Assembly (NCBI RefSeq): GCF_014196965.1
Contig: NZ_JACIEQ010000009.1
Span: 1-50,120 of the forward strand
From: Actibacterium naphthalenivorans
Lineage (GTDB): Bacteria; Pseudomonadota; Alphaproteobacteria; Rhodobacterales; Rhodobacteraceae
Reading direction: 5' to 3'
DNA: 50,120 nucleotides
Shown here: in pieces, positions 32,490 through 41,114 of the stretch
Numbering within the stretch: the stretch's first letter is position 1
Layout of the letters: every line of letters begins with the position of its first letter
Position numbers and translations under genes: made by a program
The notes under the pieces: generated by a model
Seen by the model: only the letters and a program-made list of their open reading frames with translations
The model's database searches: none
Told to the model about the DNA's origin: nothing

Positions 32490-34393
32490 GGCGTGGCTCC
32501 TTGCGCGATGTCATCCTGCCCGGAGGAGACAGCCTTTGGTTTCGGAATAGTGGGTTCATGGGGCGCGATGCGCAGCGCGCGGAGGGCGTTCAGGATCACT
32601 GCAACGTCGATGACCTCCTGCAGGAGCGCCCCCTGCACCGGAGTGAGATAGCCGAAAGCCGCCGCGATCATGCCCATGACCGAAAGGCCGATCCCGGCGA
32701 CAACGCTTTCGACAGCGATGCGGCGCGCGCCGCGCGCGATCTCGATCCCTAGCCCGAGCCGGTCGATACGGTCGACAAGCAGCACGACATCCGCCGCCTC
32801 CGCCGATGCTGCGGCCCCGCGTGCGCCCATCGCGACACCCACATCGGCCGCCGCAAGCGCGGGCGCGTCGTTCACGCCGTCGCCCACCATCATGACGGGC
32901 CCGTGCTTGCGCTCGCTGAGGACGAGCAGGACCTTCTGGTCCGGCGTCAGCCCGGCCCTCAGACCGTCGAGCCCAAGCCCCTCGGTGACACGCTCGGCCA
33001 CGTCGGCGCGGTCTCCGGTCGCGAGCAGGATCCGCGCGATCCCCTCGCGGCGCAGGCCTTCCAGCATGGCGCCCGCGCCGTCGCGCAACGGGTCGGACAT
33101 CACCAGATACCCCGCCAGGTGACCGTCCACTGCCACAGCGACCAGGACCGATCCTGCGCCTTTGGCGGGGTGATCGTCTCCCATTCGCCCAACGCGGGAC
33201 ACAACGAAACCGTCGCCGCCGACGATCACGCTGTGGCCCTCGACATGACCCGCGACCCCTTCACCCGGAAACTCGGCAACCTCGGATGGCACGGGCAACG
33301 AGAAGCCCCGCGCCTTCGCGGCCGCAACGATGGCCTGCGCGACAGGGTGCTTGGAGGCCTGATCGAGCGCGGCAGCGAAGCGCAGGATGTCGCCCTCGGC
33401 CATGCCGTCATGGCTGTCGATCGAGACGATTTGCGGCCGGCCGTCCGTCAGCGTGCCGGTCTTGTCGAGGATCAGCGTGCGGATGCGCGCCATCGTCTCG
33501 AGCGGTCCCGCGCCTTTGATCAGCACCCCGAAATGCGCCGCGCGCGACAGGCCTGCGACCAGCGCGACCGGCACGGCCAGGATCAGGGGACATGGCGTTG
33601 CGACGACGAGCACGGCGACGGCCCGGATCGGATCGCCCGTGAACCACCAGGCAGCGAAGGCAATGCTGACCGTGACCGCCAGAAACCCCAGCGACCAACG
33701 GTCGGCCAGCCGCGACATCGGCGCCTTGGAGGCCTGCGCCTCTTCCACCAGCCGGACGATCCCGGCATAGGTGCTGTCCTTGGCCTCGTGAGTTGCGATC
33801 AGGTCGAAGGCTTCGCCCGCATTGGTCGATCCGCTCATGGCCTCGGCGCCGTAACGGAGCCGGACGGGCAGGGATTCCCCCGTCAGCGCCGAGGTGTCGA
33901 CGAAGGCCGTCTCTGAGCTCAAGGTGCCATCCACCGGCACCACGTCGCCCTGCCGGATCAGAAGGCGGTCGCCGGGCGCAATTTCGTTCAGCGGCACTTC
34001 CTCCAGCCCGCCATTCCGGTGTCTTGTCGCGGTCCGGGGCACACGGGACAGCAGGTCGTGCATTTCACGGCGGGCACGCCCTTCCGCGAAGGCTTCGAGG
34101 AAGGTGCCGCCGGAATACATTACGGCGACCACCGCCGCGGCGAGGGTCTCGCCGAAGACGAGCGCCGCCGACATGGAGAGCGCGGCGACAATATCGAGGC
34201 CCACTTCGCCGGAACGCAGGCTGCGCAGGATCTCGACCACGAGCGCGGCGAGCGCGGGAACGACGCCCGCGATCCAGACCGCGTTCGCGACGTCGGGTTC
34301 GCCGGAAAAGTAGAAGGCAAGTCCCGCAATCAGGCCGGTCGCGGCAATGAGCAGGATAGCGGTCTTGAAGCGGTCGGTCCGTGTCGTTTCCAT
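32486..34393 (-). CDS. Heavy-metal P1B-type ATPase
   Basis: A 635-residue cation-pumping ATPase with the transmembrane metal-site motif TPCPLILAVP, the phosphorylation motif DKTGTLTDG (D310), and the hinge GDGVNDAPALAAADVGVAMG. There is no N-terminal HMA metal-binding domain, so it is a compact member. CPL rather than CPC or CPH is compatible with several metals; with a VIT1 neighbour, Fe, Mn or Zn are plausible. Start: ATG at 34393, 9 bases after AGGGGAG. The ATG at 34402, which overlaps the apbE stop, is an alternative but lies too close to that ribosome site. Confidence 0.9.
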   Translation of the reverse strand: METTRTDRFKTAILLIAATGLIAGLAFYFSGEPDVANAVWIAGVVPALAALVVEILRSLRSGEVGLDIVAALSMSAALVFGETLAAAVVAVMYSGGTFLEAFAEGRARREMHDLLSRVPRTATRHRNGGLEEVPLNEIAPGDRLLIRQGDVVPVDGTLSSETAFVDTSALTGESLPVRLRYGAEAMSGSTNAGEAFDLIATHEAKDSTYAGIVRLVEEAQASKAPMSRLADRWSLGFLAVTVSIAFAAWWFTGDPIRAVAVLVVATPCPLILAVPVALVAGLSRAAHFGVLIKGAGPLETMARIRTLILDKTGTLTDGRPQIVSIDSHDGMAEGDILRFAAALDQASKHPVAQAIVAAAKARGFSLPVPSEVAEFPGEGVAGHVEGHSVIVGGDGFVVSRVGRMGDDHPAKGAGSVLVAVAVDGHLAGYLVMSDPLRDGAGAMLEGLRREGIARILLATGDRADVAERVTEGLGLDGLRAGLTPDQKVLLVLSERKHGPVMMVGDGVNDAPALAAADVGVAMGARGAAASAEAADVVLLVDRIDRLGLGIEIARGARRIAVESVVAGIGLSVMGMIAAAFGYLTPVQGALLQEVIDVAVILNALRALRIAPHEPTIPKPKAVSSGQDDIAQGATP

Positions 34394-34398
34394 GCGGC

Positions 34399-35379
34399 TC
34401 ATCTCCCCTCGGCTGAGGCGATTGCCGCTGGCTCTTCGGAAAATAGTCGTCCGACTCCCACGCCCCTTACGTTGACAACATCATCGCGCAAGAGGAACAG
34501 GGCGTCGAGGCCGCTTTGTTTTGCGAGCGTCGCGCCTTTGACCGGCCCAAGCACCATGAGGGCCGTCGCCCAGGCATCTGCCTCTGCACAGCTGCGGGCC
34601 ACGACCGTGATGGAGGCCGGCGACGCGATCAGCGGCGCTCCCCGCCTCGGGTCCATCGTGTGCGACAGGCGGCGCCCCTGCACCTCGACCCAGTGACGGT
34701 AGTCGCCCGAGGTCGCGACGGCGGCATCCTGAAGCGCGAGGATCGAATGCGGCGTCCGGCGCTCGGCGTCCGGCGCCTCGACCGCGATGGTCCAGGCTTC
34801 ACCGTCCGGCCTGAGGCCCATTGCACGCATCTCGCCATCGATCCCGACGAGTCCGTCGGATATGCCTTGATTGCGGAGGATTTCGGCCAGTCGATCCACG
34901 CCGTAGCCCTTGGCGATGCCATTCAGGTCCAGCGCGATGGGTGCGGCCTTGCGCACGTGTTCGCCGTTGATCTCGAGCACGTCATGCGCCGGGCGGCGCG
35001 AGGCGGCCATCGCGGTGCGGATGCCATCCGGCGCGGCGGCCTCCGGTCCGAAGCCCCAGGCCATCACCGCGTCGCCCATGCCGATGTCGAAGGCTCCGCC
35101 AGAGGCGCGGCCAATTTCCAGGCCGAGGCGTAGCACCTCGAGCAATCGTGCAGGAACAGCGATCCATTCACCGATCGGTGCCGCGTTGAGCCGCATAAGG
35201 TCGCTGTCCGGCTTCCAGGTCGACATCTGTCCGTCCACCTCATCCACGGCCGCCTGCAATGCCGAGCGGACCGGCCCCGGGTCGAAACCGGGGTCCGCGA
35301 ATAACAGCGCCGACCACCTCGTGCCCATCGTCGGCCCGTTCAGCGCGATGCGCGCCCGCTCAGTAGACATCTTCGACAT
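34399..35379 (-). CDS. apbE: FAD:protein FMN transferase
   Basis: A 326-residue ApbE-family enzyme, which attaches FMN covalently to a Ser/Thr in exported proteins. The start LNGPTMGTRWSALLF and the motifs DLNGIAKGYGVDRLAE and HTMDPRRGAPL (Mg2+ and FAD site) are all present. No N-terminal signal or lipobox is evident, so it may act in the cytoplasm or be exported with a partner. It overlaps the upstream PepSY-reductase gene by 20 bases. The neighbouring DUF2271 protein carries a candidate target motif (TGAS), making a transferase-substrate pair within one operon. Confidence 0.93.
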   Translation of the reverse strand: MSKMSTERARIALNGPTMGTRWSALLFADPGFDPGPVRSALQAAVDEVDGQMSTWKPDSDLMRLNAAPIGEWIAVPARLLEVLRLGLEIGRASGGAFDIGMGDAVMAWGFGPEAAAPDGIRTAMAASRRPAHDVLEINGEHVRKAAPIALDLNGIAKGYGVDRLAEILRNQGISDGLVGIDGEMRAMGLRPDGEAWTIAVEAPDAERRTPHSILALQDAAVATSGDYRHWVEVQGRRLSHTMDPRRGAPLIASPASITVVARSCAEADAWATALMVLGPVKGATLAKQSGLDALFLLRDDVVNVRGVGVGRLFSEEPAAIASAEGR

Positions 35380-37567
35380 ACCGCCCCTCCGCCTTCAGGA
35401 CTGCTGGTGTCAGCCCGGCCGGCGCGAGGATCTCGGCCAGCGCCTCGGCCACGCCGGCGGCCATGTCTCGTCCGCCGCAGACCATCACGCGCGCCCCATT
35501 GCGGATGAGCTCCGCGACCTGAGTGGCCTCGCTGCGCAGCGCGTCCTGGACGTAATGGGGACGCGCCCCGCGCGAGACGGCCGTGACCAGCCGGCTTACA
35601 CGCCCTTCGTCCTGCCATCCGGGGAACTCCTCGCCGTAGAAGAAATCGCTGTCGGGATGGCGCATGCCGAAGAACAGGTGGATCGGCCTGCGGCGCGTAT
35701 TGCCGCGCACAAAGCCCGCTAGCGGCCCGATGCCGGTCCCCGCGCCGATCAGGATCAGGGGCGCCCGGCTTCGGCCCGGACGGAAGCCGGGGTTGGGGCG
35801 CAGGAAGGCGCTCACCGTGTCGCCAGGTTCCAGCGCTGTGAGCTGACCCGAGCAGAGCCCGCCGGGATGCTTCTTGACCACGATCTCGATGAAGCCGTCG
35901 CGGCGCCCAGAGGCGAGCGAATAGAGCCGCGGGACGGTCCCGCCTTCGGGCAGAATGCCGATCAGGTCACCCGTCTGGAACCGTGCGAACCCGCCCCCGA
36001 GCAGCCGTTGCCCGAGCGAGACGCGGGGAAACGCGAAGCGGAGGATGGCGGTCGGGGCCTGCACCTCGGCGCCGTAGTCGCGGCGCGAGACGAGGGTCAG
36101 CGTGGTCGTTTGCGGCTGGACCGGCTGGTGCGTCAGTTCGAGTTCGATCCCGAGAGCGTCTCCGAGCGCCCCGCCCCAGCGCGCGAAATCCTGCGGCGAT
36201 TGCCGGTCGATTGTGTCGAGCGGCAGAAGCTCGGGCCAGCCCTTCGCCTCTGCCGCAGTCGCGACGGACTTGGCGAAGGCGCAATAGGCCGGAAAGCTGC
36301 GGTCGCCGAAGCCGAGCACTGCCAGAGGAATGTCCGGCGCGCGGTCGGTCGCGTTCAGCCGGTCGAGAAAGCCCTTCGCCGAGGCCGGCGCCGCGCCGTC
36401 GCCATAGGTCGCGGCCAGCAGGATGATCCGCCGGGCGTTGGTGTAGCGCTCAGGGCCGAAGCCCGACATCGGGCCGACATGGACGCTCTGCCCGGCTTTC
36501 GTCAGCGCGGCGTGCAGCGTCGCGGCAAAGCCCCAGGTGCTGCCGCCCTCGCTGCCGACAAGCAAGATCGTCTCGGCGCGTCCGGCGGGCTGGTTGCCCC
36601 GGATGCGTGGTCGCCCGGGCCGCCCGGCGAGCCAGACCAGCACGCCGGTCGCGCCCATGGCCGGCACGCCGAGCGCCATGAGCCCCAGCACGAGCCCCAG
36701 CGTCGCCGCACCCTGTCCGGTGTGCAGCATGTAGATGGTCTCCGAGACGCGCTCCCACCCGGTCAGGTCGGCCCAGGCCAGCAGCGCCCCGTCGCCCTGA
36801 TCGAGATATCCGGTGCCCCGGTCGGTCTTGAGCGTGAATACGTCTGTTGCGTCGCCGGGATAGGGAAAGCTCAGCTCGCGCAACTCGGCGACCGGCGTTC
36901 GCCGAAGCGTGGGCATCCGGCCCGGAGCGAAGCCGGTCTCCCCACTGACCTCGGCAGGGGCGACCGGCAGGACGCCTCCGTCCGGCAGGAGATCGAAGGT
37001 AGACGCCGTCATCCAAAGCGCGGTCGTGGAGGACAGGACGAGGCCGACAACGGCGATGCGTGCGATCTCGGCGTGCAGCCGCCCGGCAAGCGGTCCGCGC
37101 AAGGGTGAAAACCAGCGTCGCCAGCCGCCCACCCGCCGCGCGACCAGCGTCGCGCCGGAGAGCGAGAGGATCAGCATCGCGGCCGCCCCTGCGGCCATGG
37201 CGATGCGGCCGCCGTCCCCGAGGAACAGCGAGCGGTGCAGGTTGGTGAGCCAGCGTTCGGCCTGGTTCGGGTCGGCCGAGGCTACGCCCTCACCCGTCGC
37301 CGGGTTGATTACGGCGGCACCCGGCGCGCCCTGATCGAACCAGTAGGCAGTGATCCGACCGGAGGGCGACCGGCGGATCTGCTCGACGCCCGGATAGACG
37401 GCCTGGATGCGGTCCGCGAGAGCGGCTACGGTCAGTCCGGCTTCCGCCTGCGGCGCGGCGATGCGCTCGGCCGCAGGGAAGACCGACAGTGCCGCGCCGC
37501 TCAGGCCCAGGATGGTGACGAGCGCAAGGGCCAGAAGACCCGGCCAGCGATGGAGTGCACGGATCAT
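35360..37567 (-). CDS. PepSY-flavodoxin-reductase fusion (transmembrane flavoprotein)
   Basis: A 735-residue fusion. The N-terminal ~340 residues have PepSY-type membrane helices (RALHRWPGLLALALVTILGLSG onward) and periplasmic segments. Then come a flavodoxin domain (ILLVGSEGGSTWGFAATL) and a CPR/sulfite-reductase-like FAD and NAD(P)H module with RLYSLASGR (FAD) and GAGTGIGPLAGFV (nucleotide). It would carry electrons from NAD(P)H through FAD and FMN across the membrane. Start: ATG at 37567 with GGTGGGG upstream. It overlaps apbE and begins 12 bases before the DUF2271 stop, so the three are closely coupled. Confidence 0.9.
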   Translation of the reverse strand: MIRALHRWPGLLALALVTILGLSGAALSVFPAAERIAAPQAEAGLTVAALADRIQAVYPGVEQIRRSPSGRITAYWFDQGAPGAAVINPATGEGVASADPNQAERWLTNLHRSLFLGDGGRIAMAAGAAAMLILSLSGATLVARRVGGWRRWFSPLRGPLAGRLHAEIARIAVVGLVLSSTTALWMTASTFDLLPDGGVLPVAPAEVSGETGFAPGRMPTLRRTPVAELRELSFPYPGDATDVFTLKTDRGTGYLDQGDGALLAWADLTGWERVSETIYMLHTGQGAATLGLVLGLMALGVPAMGATGVLVWLAGRPGRPRIRGNQPAGRAETILLVGSEGGSTWGFAATLHAALTKAGQSVHVGPMSGFGPERYTNARRIILLAATYGDGAAPASAKGFLDRLNATDRAPDIPLAVLGFGDRSFPAYCAFAKSVATAAEAKGWPELLPLDTIDRQSPQDFARWGGALGDALGIELELTHQPVQPQTTTLTLVSRRDYGAEVQAPTAILRFAFPRVSLGQRLLGGGFARFQTGDLIGILPEGGTVPRLYSLASGRRDGFIEIVVKKHPGGLCSGQLTALEPGDTVSAFLRPNPGFRPGRSRAPLILIGAGTGIGPLAGFVRGNTRRRPIHLFFGMRHPDSDFFYGEEFPGWQDEGRVSRLVTAVSRGARPHYVQDALRSEATQVAELIRNGARVMVCGGRDMAAGVAEALAEILAPAGLTPAVLKAEGRYVEDVY

Positions 37568-37578
37568 GGCCCCACCCT

Positions 37579-38049
37579 TCACATGTCGTAGGCGAAGCTG
37601 GCGATGTACCGGCGCCCGCGCACCGGCGTGCCCGCGCCGTCGGTCGTGAGCGGTACGGCCACCTCGTTCGGACTGTCGCGCATGTCCTCGACGGCCGCGT
37701 CGATGTGGAGCGTGTAGCCCGCATCAAAGAGCGCGTCGGCGAGGTCGAGCGTGATCTCGAGCGTGCGGCCCGCGCCGACGCTGGCGCCGGTGATTCCGTT
37801 CACCTGCGCGGTGTCGCCGCCGGTGGCGCGGTACCAATCGCTGAGGTGCTCGTAGTACTTGGACTTGCCGCCAGCCATCCAGAGACTGCCGACATAGGCG
37901 CCCGAGGTGTCGGTGACGTAGAGCGCGAGATAGGCCCCGTCGCCGCCGTAATTGTTGAGGGTCGTGGTGAGCGTCACCGGCCGCGCCATGGCGAGGCCGG
38001 GGAGCGTCAGCGCGGTGGTGAGCGCGAGCGTTGCGAGAAGCGATTTCAT
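37579..38049 (-). CDS. Periplasmic DUF2271 protein, probable FMN carrier
   Basis: A 156-residue protein with a clear signal peptide (MKSLLATLALTTALTLPGLAMA) and a DUF2271 domain. The segment NGITGAS (T87-S90) matches the flavinylation motif S/T-G-A-S/T targeted by ApbE; FMN would be on Ser90. DUF2271 proteins have been linked to ApbE-dependent extracytosolic electron transfer. It sits between a PepSY protein and a PepSY-reductase with apbE downstream. Start: ATG at 38049. A hairpin at 38085-38103 separates it from the PepSY gene. Confidence 0.85.
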   Translation of the reverse strand: MKSLLATLALTTALTLPGLAMARPVTLTTTLNNYGGDGAYLALYVTDTSGAYVGSLWMAGGKSKYYEHLSDWYRATGGDTAQVNGITGASVGAGRTLEITLDLADALFDAGYTLHIDAAVEDMRDSPNEVAVPLTTDGAGTPVRGRRYIASFAYDM

Positions 38050-38084
38050 CGGGTTGATCCTTGTTCGGAGAGGAGCTTGAGAGC

Positions 38085-38103
38085 GGTTCAGTTCACCTGA
38101 ACC
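38085..38103. repeat. Intra-operon hairpin at the PepSY stop codon
   Basis: GGTTCAG-TTCAC-CTGAACC is a 7-bp stem covering the PepSY stop (38088), 36 bases before the DUF2271 start. It could set the ratio of the two products by mRNA processing or stability. Confidence 0.5.
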
Positions 38104-38468
38104 TGCGGCGGGGTGCCGTTCCCGAAGAGGCCGTTCTGCGGAGGGGCGACCGTGCCGGCGGGCGCGGGATTGCGGGCGCCGCCACGGTCGTCGTCCTCAT
38201 CCTCGTAATCCATCTCGACGATCTGCAACGTCGCCGGATCGAGCTTCACCTCGATCTCCCGGCCATCCTGATCTCGGCCCTCGATCTCGTAGCAGCCATC
38301 GTCGATCTCGAAGTCGCGCACGGTCCAGCCGTTTTGCTCAGCCAGCTGCATCGCGGCCTCGCGCGGCTGCCACTGGTCACGGGGCACGCGGCACTCGTCG
38401 TCGTCGGCCAGGGCGGCGCCAGCGGGCAACAGGGCGATCAGGGCGAAGGCGGTCAGGGTCTTCTTCAT
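38088..38468 (-). CDS. Periplasmic PepSY-domain protein
   Basis: A 126-residue secreted protein: signal peptide MKKTLTAFALIALLPAGAALA, then a PepSY domain (AMQLAEQNGWTVRDFEIDDG, YEIEGRDQDGREIEVKLDP) and an acidic, proline-rich tail. It is paralogous to the PepSY protein at 39992. These small PepSY proteins accompany two-component systems and membrane oxidoreductases. Start: ATG at 38468. It heads the operon that ends in VIT1, and its promoter region holds the TCAG repeats at 38514-38564. Confidence 0.85.
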   Translation of the reverse strand: MKKTLTAFALIALLPAGAALADDDECRVPRDQWQPREAAMQLAEQNGWTVRDFEIDDGCYEIEGRDQDGREIEVKLDPATLQIVEMDYEDEDDDRGGARNPAPAGTVAPPQNGLFGNGTPPQVQVN

Positions 38469-38513
38469 GGCAGGGTCTCCTTGTCATCTGCTGAGGACAA
38501 TCTGGAGACAGGA

Positions 38514-38564
38514 CCTGAGGCCTTCCTGACGCGTCGGCGATTCCCGCTTCAGCTTGCCGTCAGG
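38514..38564. promoter_or_regulatory. Two phased TCAG repeats upstream of the PepSY operon
   Basis: Copy A (minus strand) has TCAG at 38529-38526 and 38518-38515. Copy B (plus strand) has TCAG at 38549-38552 and 38560-38563. Each pair is phased by 11 bp, as in OmpR/PhoB-family sites. Together they make the 9-bp inverted repeat TTCCTGACG/CGTCAGGAA. Copy B shares 16 of 19 bases with the copy in front of the response regulator gene. Confidence 0.65.
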
Positions 38565-38568
38565 AAAA

Positions 38569-38594
38569 TGGCCCCGCCGATGAGGGCGGGGCCA
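38569..38594 (-). terminator. Rho-independent terminator of the ferric-reductase operon
   Basis: TGGCCCCGCC-GATGAG-GGCGGGGCCA; on the minus strand the stem is followed by TTTTCC. It lies 56 bases past the stop of the oxidoreductase gene (38650). Confidence 0.8.
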
Positions 38595-38649
38595 AAAAGG
38601 TGCGAGCGCAGGCCACAGGGCTGACATGGCGATGCGCCCTGCCCCGCGG

Positions 38650-39999
38650 TTAAGCGAATTCGAACTGCTCGAAACGCACACGGCGAGGCGTTTGGCCTTG
38701 TGCTTTCAAGCCCTTGAGGACCCCGTCCTTCAGGCCGGTTGGGCCACAGAACCACAGATCGGCTTGCCTGACTGCGAAAGGGGTGGCGCTGATCAGCCGC
38801 TCAGCCGTGAGCCTACCATCGCGCGCCGTGACGATCACCTCGAAACTGAATCTCGGATTGCGGGCGACCGCAGCGCGCAGCGTCTCGAGCCCGATCGCCT
38901 CGTCTTGCGTCCGAACACAGTGGACAAGGTGAATGTCGCGCCTTTCCGCCTCCGTCAGGCTTTCCGCCCAGGCGAGGAACGGCGTGATGCCAATGCCGCC
39001 GGCCAGCCAGATCTGGCGCGCACCGCCCTTGCGGAAATCGAAGCGGCCATAGGGGCCCTCAACCTGCACGCGCGTTCCGGTCCGCAAGGTTGCGGGAAGG
39101 CTCCGTGTCCAGCCACCCAGAGCCCGGATGGAGAACGTCAGGGTGCCATCAGGGCGCGGAGAACTGGCGATCGTGAACGGGTGCGGCTCGGACAGTCCAG
39201 CTTCCGGCGCTCGAACGAAAGCGAATTGCCCGGGCCGCCACCGCATGGCCCGGCCTCTGGGGGTTAGTGTCAAGGTGGTCGTGTCACCGGTCTGCCTGAT
39301 CTGGCTGACGGTGAAGTCTCTACGCCGTAGGTGCGGAGCGAGCAACTCGGTGAAGATCCAGGCGACCACTCCGGCGATGCCGAAGGTATTCAGCACCAAC
39401 ATGAATGTCGGGTCTACCCCAGCAGGCATGTCGACAAAAAACTGGTGAAACACCACGATTGCAATAAGGGCTCCCATGAAACGATGGCTGAACCGCCAGA
39501 GCTGATAGGGAATCTCGAGCCCGATGAAGGGCAATCTCCGGAACCAGCTGACAGCGACCAGGGCGAGAAGTGCGTTGAAGGCAAGTTCGCCCGCCTCTTC
39601 ACCCAGGTCCCCAAGGGAGGTTTCACGCACCAAACGCTCGAAATCCGGCTCTATCTGCTGGTGCAGTATCATCAGGACCATCGCGGAAATGCCGAGCCAT
39701 TTGTGGACCCGGTACATTCGATCGAGACCGCCGAACAATGGTTCCACCAGTGGCGGCCGTGCGGCGAGGATCAAGGTCTGTGCCATCGCGACAACTGCCG
39801 CGGCCCCGACGGCAATACCAAATGCTGCATCCGCACCATAAGGCGCATAGGTGTTCATCCCGAGCAGAGCCGCCAGCAGGCATGGCAGCGCCACCAGCAC
39901 CGGGCCCGTCAGGGCCAGAGGAGAGTTGAGGGAAAGCCGAGGGAGTGTGGGAAGGCCCGGCGCGGAGACATTACCATCACGATGCGCCGTATCAGTCAT
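38650..39999 (-). CDS. Ferric-reductase-like transmembrane oxidoreductase
   Basis: A 449-residue membrane flavocytochrome. Six or more hydrophobic helices carry histidines for two haems (RVHKWLGISAMVLMILHQQ and HRFMGALIAIVVFHQFF). The cytoplasmic half has the FAD motif HPFTIAS and the NAD(P)H motif WLAGGIGITPFLAWA. It would pass electrons from NAD(P)H across the membrane to haem and on to a periplasmic acceptor or metal. Start: ATG at 39999; upstream in-frame Met codons overlap the PepSY gene. It overlaps the PepSY gene (39992-40309) by 8 bases and is followed by a strong terminator. Confidence 0.88.
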   Translation of the reverse strand: MTDTAHRDGNVSAPGLPTLPRLSLNSPLALTGPVLVALPCLLAALLGMNTYAPYGADAAFGIAVGAAAVVAMAQTLILAARPPLVEPLFGGLDRMYRVHKWLGISAMVLMILHQQIEPDFERLVRETSLGDLGEEAGELAFNALLALVAVSWFRRLPFIGLEIPYQLWRFSHRFMGALIAIVVFHQFFVDMPAGVDPTFMLVLNTFGIAGVVAWIFTELLAPHLRRRDFTVSQIRQTGDTTTLTLTPRGRAMRWRPGQFAFVRAPEAGLSEPHPFTIASSPRPDGTLTFSIRALGGWTRSLPATLRTGTRVQVEGPYGRFDFRKGGARQIWLAGGIGITPFLAWAESLTEAERRDIHLVHCVRTQDEAIGLETLRAAVARNPRFSFEVIVTARDGRLTAERLISATPFAVRQADLWFCGPTGLKDGVLKGLKAQGQTPRRVRFEQFEFA

Positions 40000-40309
40000 C
40001 GTCGCGTCTCTCGTGATCGCGGTCGCGACGATCATGCTCGTCGTCCTCAAACTCGAACTCGATTACTTCCAACGTGGCCGGGTGGACCGTCACCTCGATC
40101 GCACGCCCTTGGGCATCCCGGCCGTCAATTTCGTAGCAGCCATCGTCGATCTTGATGCGGCGCACCGCCCAGCCATTTTCCTCGGCAAGACGGGCAACCG
40201 CGTCGCGCGGCTGCCAATCGGCCATCGGGACGAAGCAGTCGTCGTCAGCCAGCACCGCGCCGGCCGGGAAGACCGCGAGAAAGCCGATAATTGTCAATGT
40301 CTTCTTCAT
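39992..40309 (-). CDS. Periplasmic PepSY-domain protein, second copy
   Basis: A 105-residue secreted protein: signal peptide MKKTLTIIGFLAVFPAGAVLA, PepSY domain (RDAVARLAEENGWAVRRIKI and YEIDGRDAQGRAIEVTVHP) and an Asp/Arg-rich tail (EDDEHDRRDRDHERRDDD). It is close to the PepSY protein at 38088, so the two probably arose by duplication. Start: ATG at 40309, 8 bases after AGGAG; an ATG three codons earlier is weaker. It is divergent from the response regulator gene, with which it shares the TCAG-repeat region. Confidence 0.83.
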   Translation of the reverse strand: MKKTLTIIGFLAVFPAGAVLADDDCFVPMADWQPRDAVARLAEENGWAVRRIKIDDGCYEIDGRDAQGRAIEVTVHPATLEVIEFEFEDDEHDRRDRDHERRDDD

Positions 40310-40360
40310 GGGGCACACTCCTAGTGGCTGGCCTCTTGATGCACTTCATGCGCTGCGAAA

Positions 40361-40410
40361 CTGACGGCAGCCTGAACGGGGTCGACCCGCAGGCTTCAGC
40401 TTCGTGTCAG
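40361..40410. promoter_or_regulatory. Two phased TCAG repeats between PepSY and the response regulator
   Basis: Copy C (minus strand) has TCAG at 40375-40372 and 40364-40361, pointing toward PepSY and the oxidoreductase. Copy D (plus strand) has TCAG at 40396-40399 and 40407-40410, pointing toward the regulator. Both are phased by 11 bp and share CTTCAG...GTCAGG with the 38.5-kb copies. Confidence 0.65.
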
Positions 40411-40454
40411 GCAGACGGATCATGGAGGGACAACGGACAAGGACGGGTACGACC

Positions 40455-41114
40455 ATGCGCATATTGTTGATCGAAGATGACACGACTCTCGGCGCTGCCG
40501 TGCGCGACCAGATCGCAGCCGATGGCCAGTCAGTGGATTGGGTTACGCGGTTGGATGCGGCGGGCGATGCGATGGCTGCTACGTCCTACGACTTGATCCT
40601 GCTTGACCTGATGCTGCCGGACGGGCGCGGTATAGGGTTTCTCAAGGTTTTGCGCACGCGGGGCGACGTGACGCCGGTCATCATTCTTACCGCACTCGAC
40701 CAAGTGTCGGACCGCATCGAAGGCCTCAACGCGGGCGCAGACGACTACCTTGTGAAGCCTTTCGACCTGTCGGAACTGTCGGCGCGGATCGGATCGGTCG
40801 CGCGGCGCTACAGCGGCAACCCCAACCCGATCCTGACCCACGGACCGCTCGACATCGACCTTGCTGCGCGCAGCGTCCATCGGGATGGCAGACATGTGCC
40901 GCTGACGGCGCGGGAATGGGCGCTCTTCGAAGCCTTCCTCGCGCGCCCCGGGCAGCTCCTGTCCAAGGCGCAGTTGGAGGAGAAGCTCTACGCCTTCGAC
41001 GCCGAGGTCGAGAGCAACACCATCGAGGTCCATGTCAGCCGCCTGCGGAAGAAACTGGGGAGCGCAATCATCGAAACCGAGCGCGGCATGGGCTACCGCC
41101 TGGGCAGGCCATGA
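40455..41114 (+). CDS. OmpR-family response regulator (QseB-like)
   Basis: A 219-residue regulator: receiver domain MRILLIEDDTTLGAAVRDQI with acidic pocket D8-D9, phosphoacceptor D51 in LILLDLMLPDG and the conserved lysine in YLVKPFD. The C-terminal winged helix has LTAREWALFEAFLARPGQLL and ESNTIEVHVSRLRKKLG. Start: ATG at 40455; two other in-frame Met codons lie upstream without better ribosome sites. It overlaps the sensor gene by 4 bases and probably binds the TCAG repeats that flank both electron-transfer operons. Confidence 0.92.
   Translation: MRILLIEDDTTLGAAVRDQIAADGQSVDWVTRLDAAGDAMAATSYDLILLDLMLPDGRGIGFLKVLRTRGDVTPVIILTALDQVSDRIEGLNAGADDYLVKPFDLSELSARIGSVARRYSGNPNPILTHGPLDIDLAARSVHRDGRHVPLTAREWALFEAFLARPGQLLSKAQLEEKLYAFDAEVESNTIEVHVSRLRKKLGSAIIETERGMGYRLGRP

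Noticed and set aside
35867-37108. Plus-strand open frame opposite the PepSY-reductase
   Set aside because: Antisense frame to a gene with intact flavodoxin and FAD motifs.
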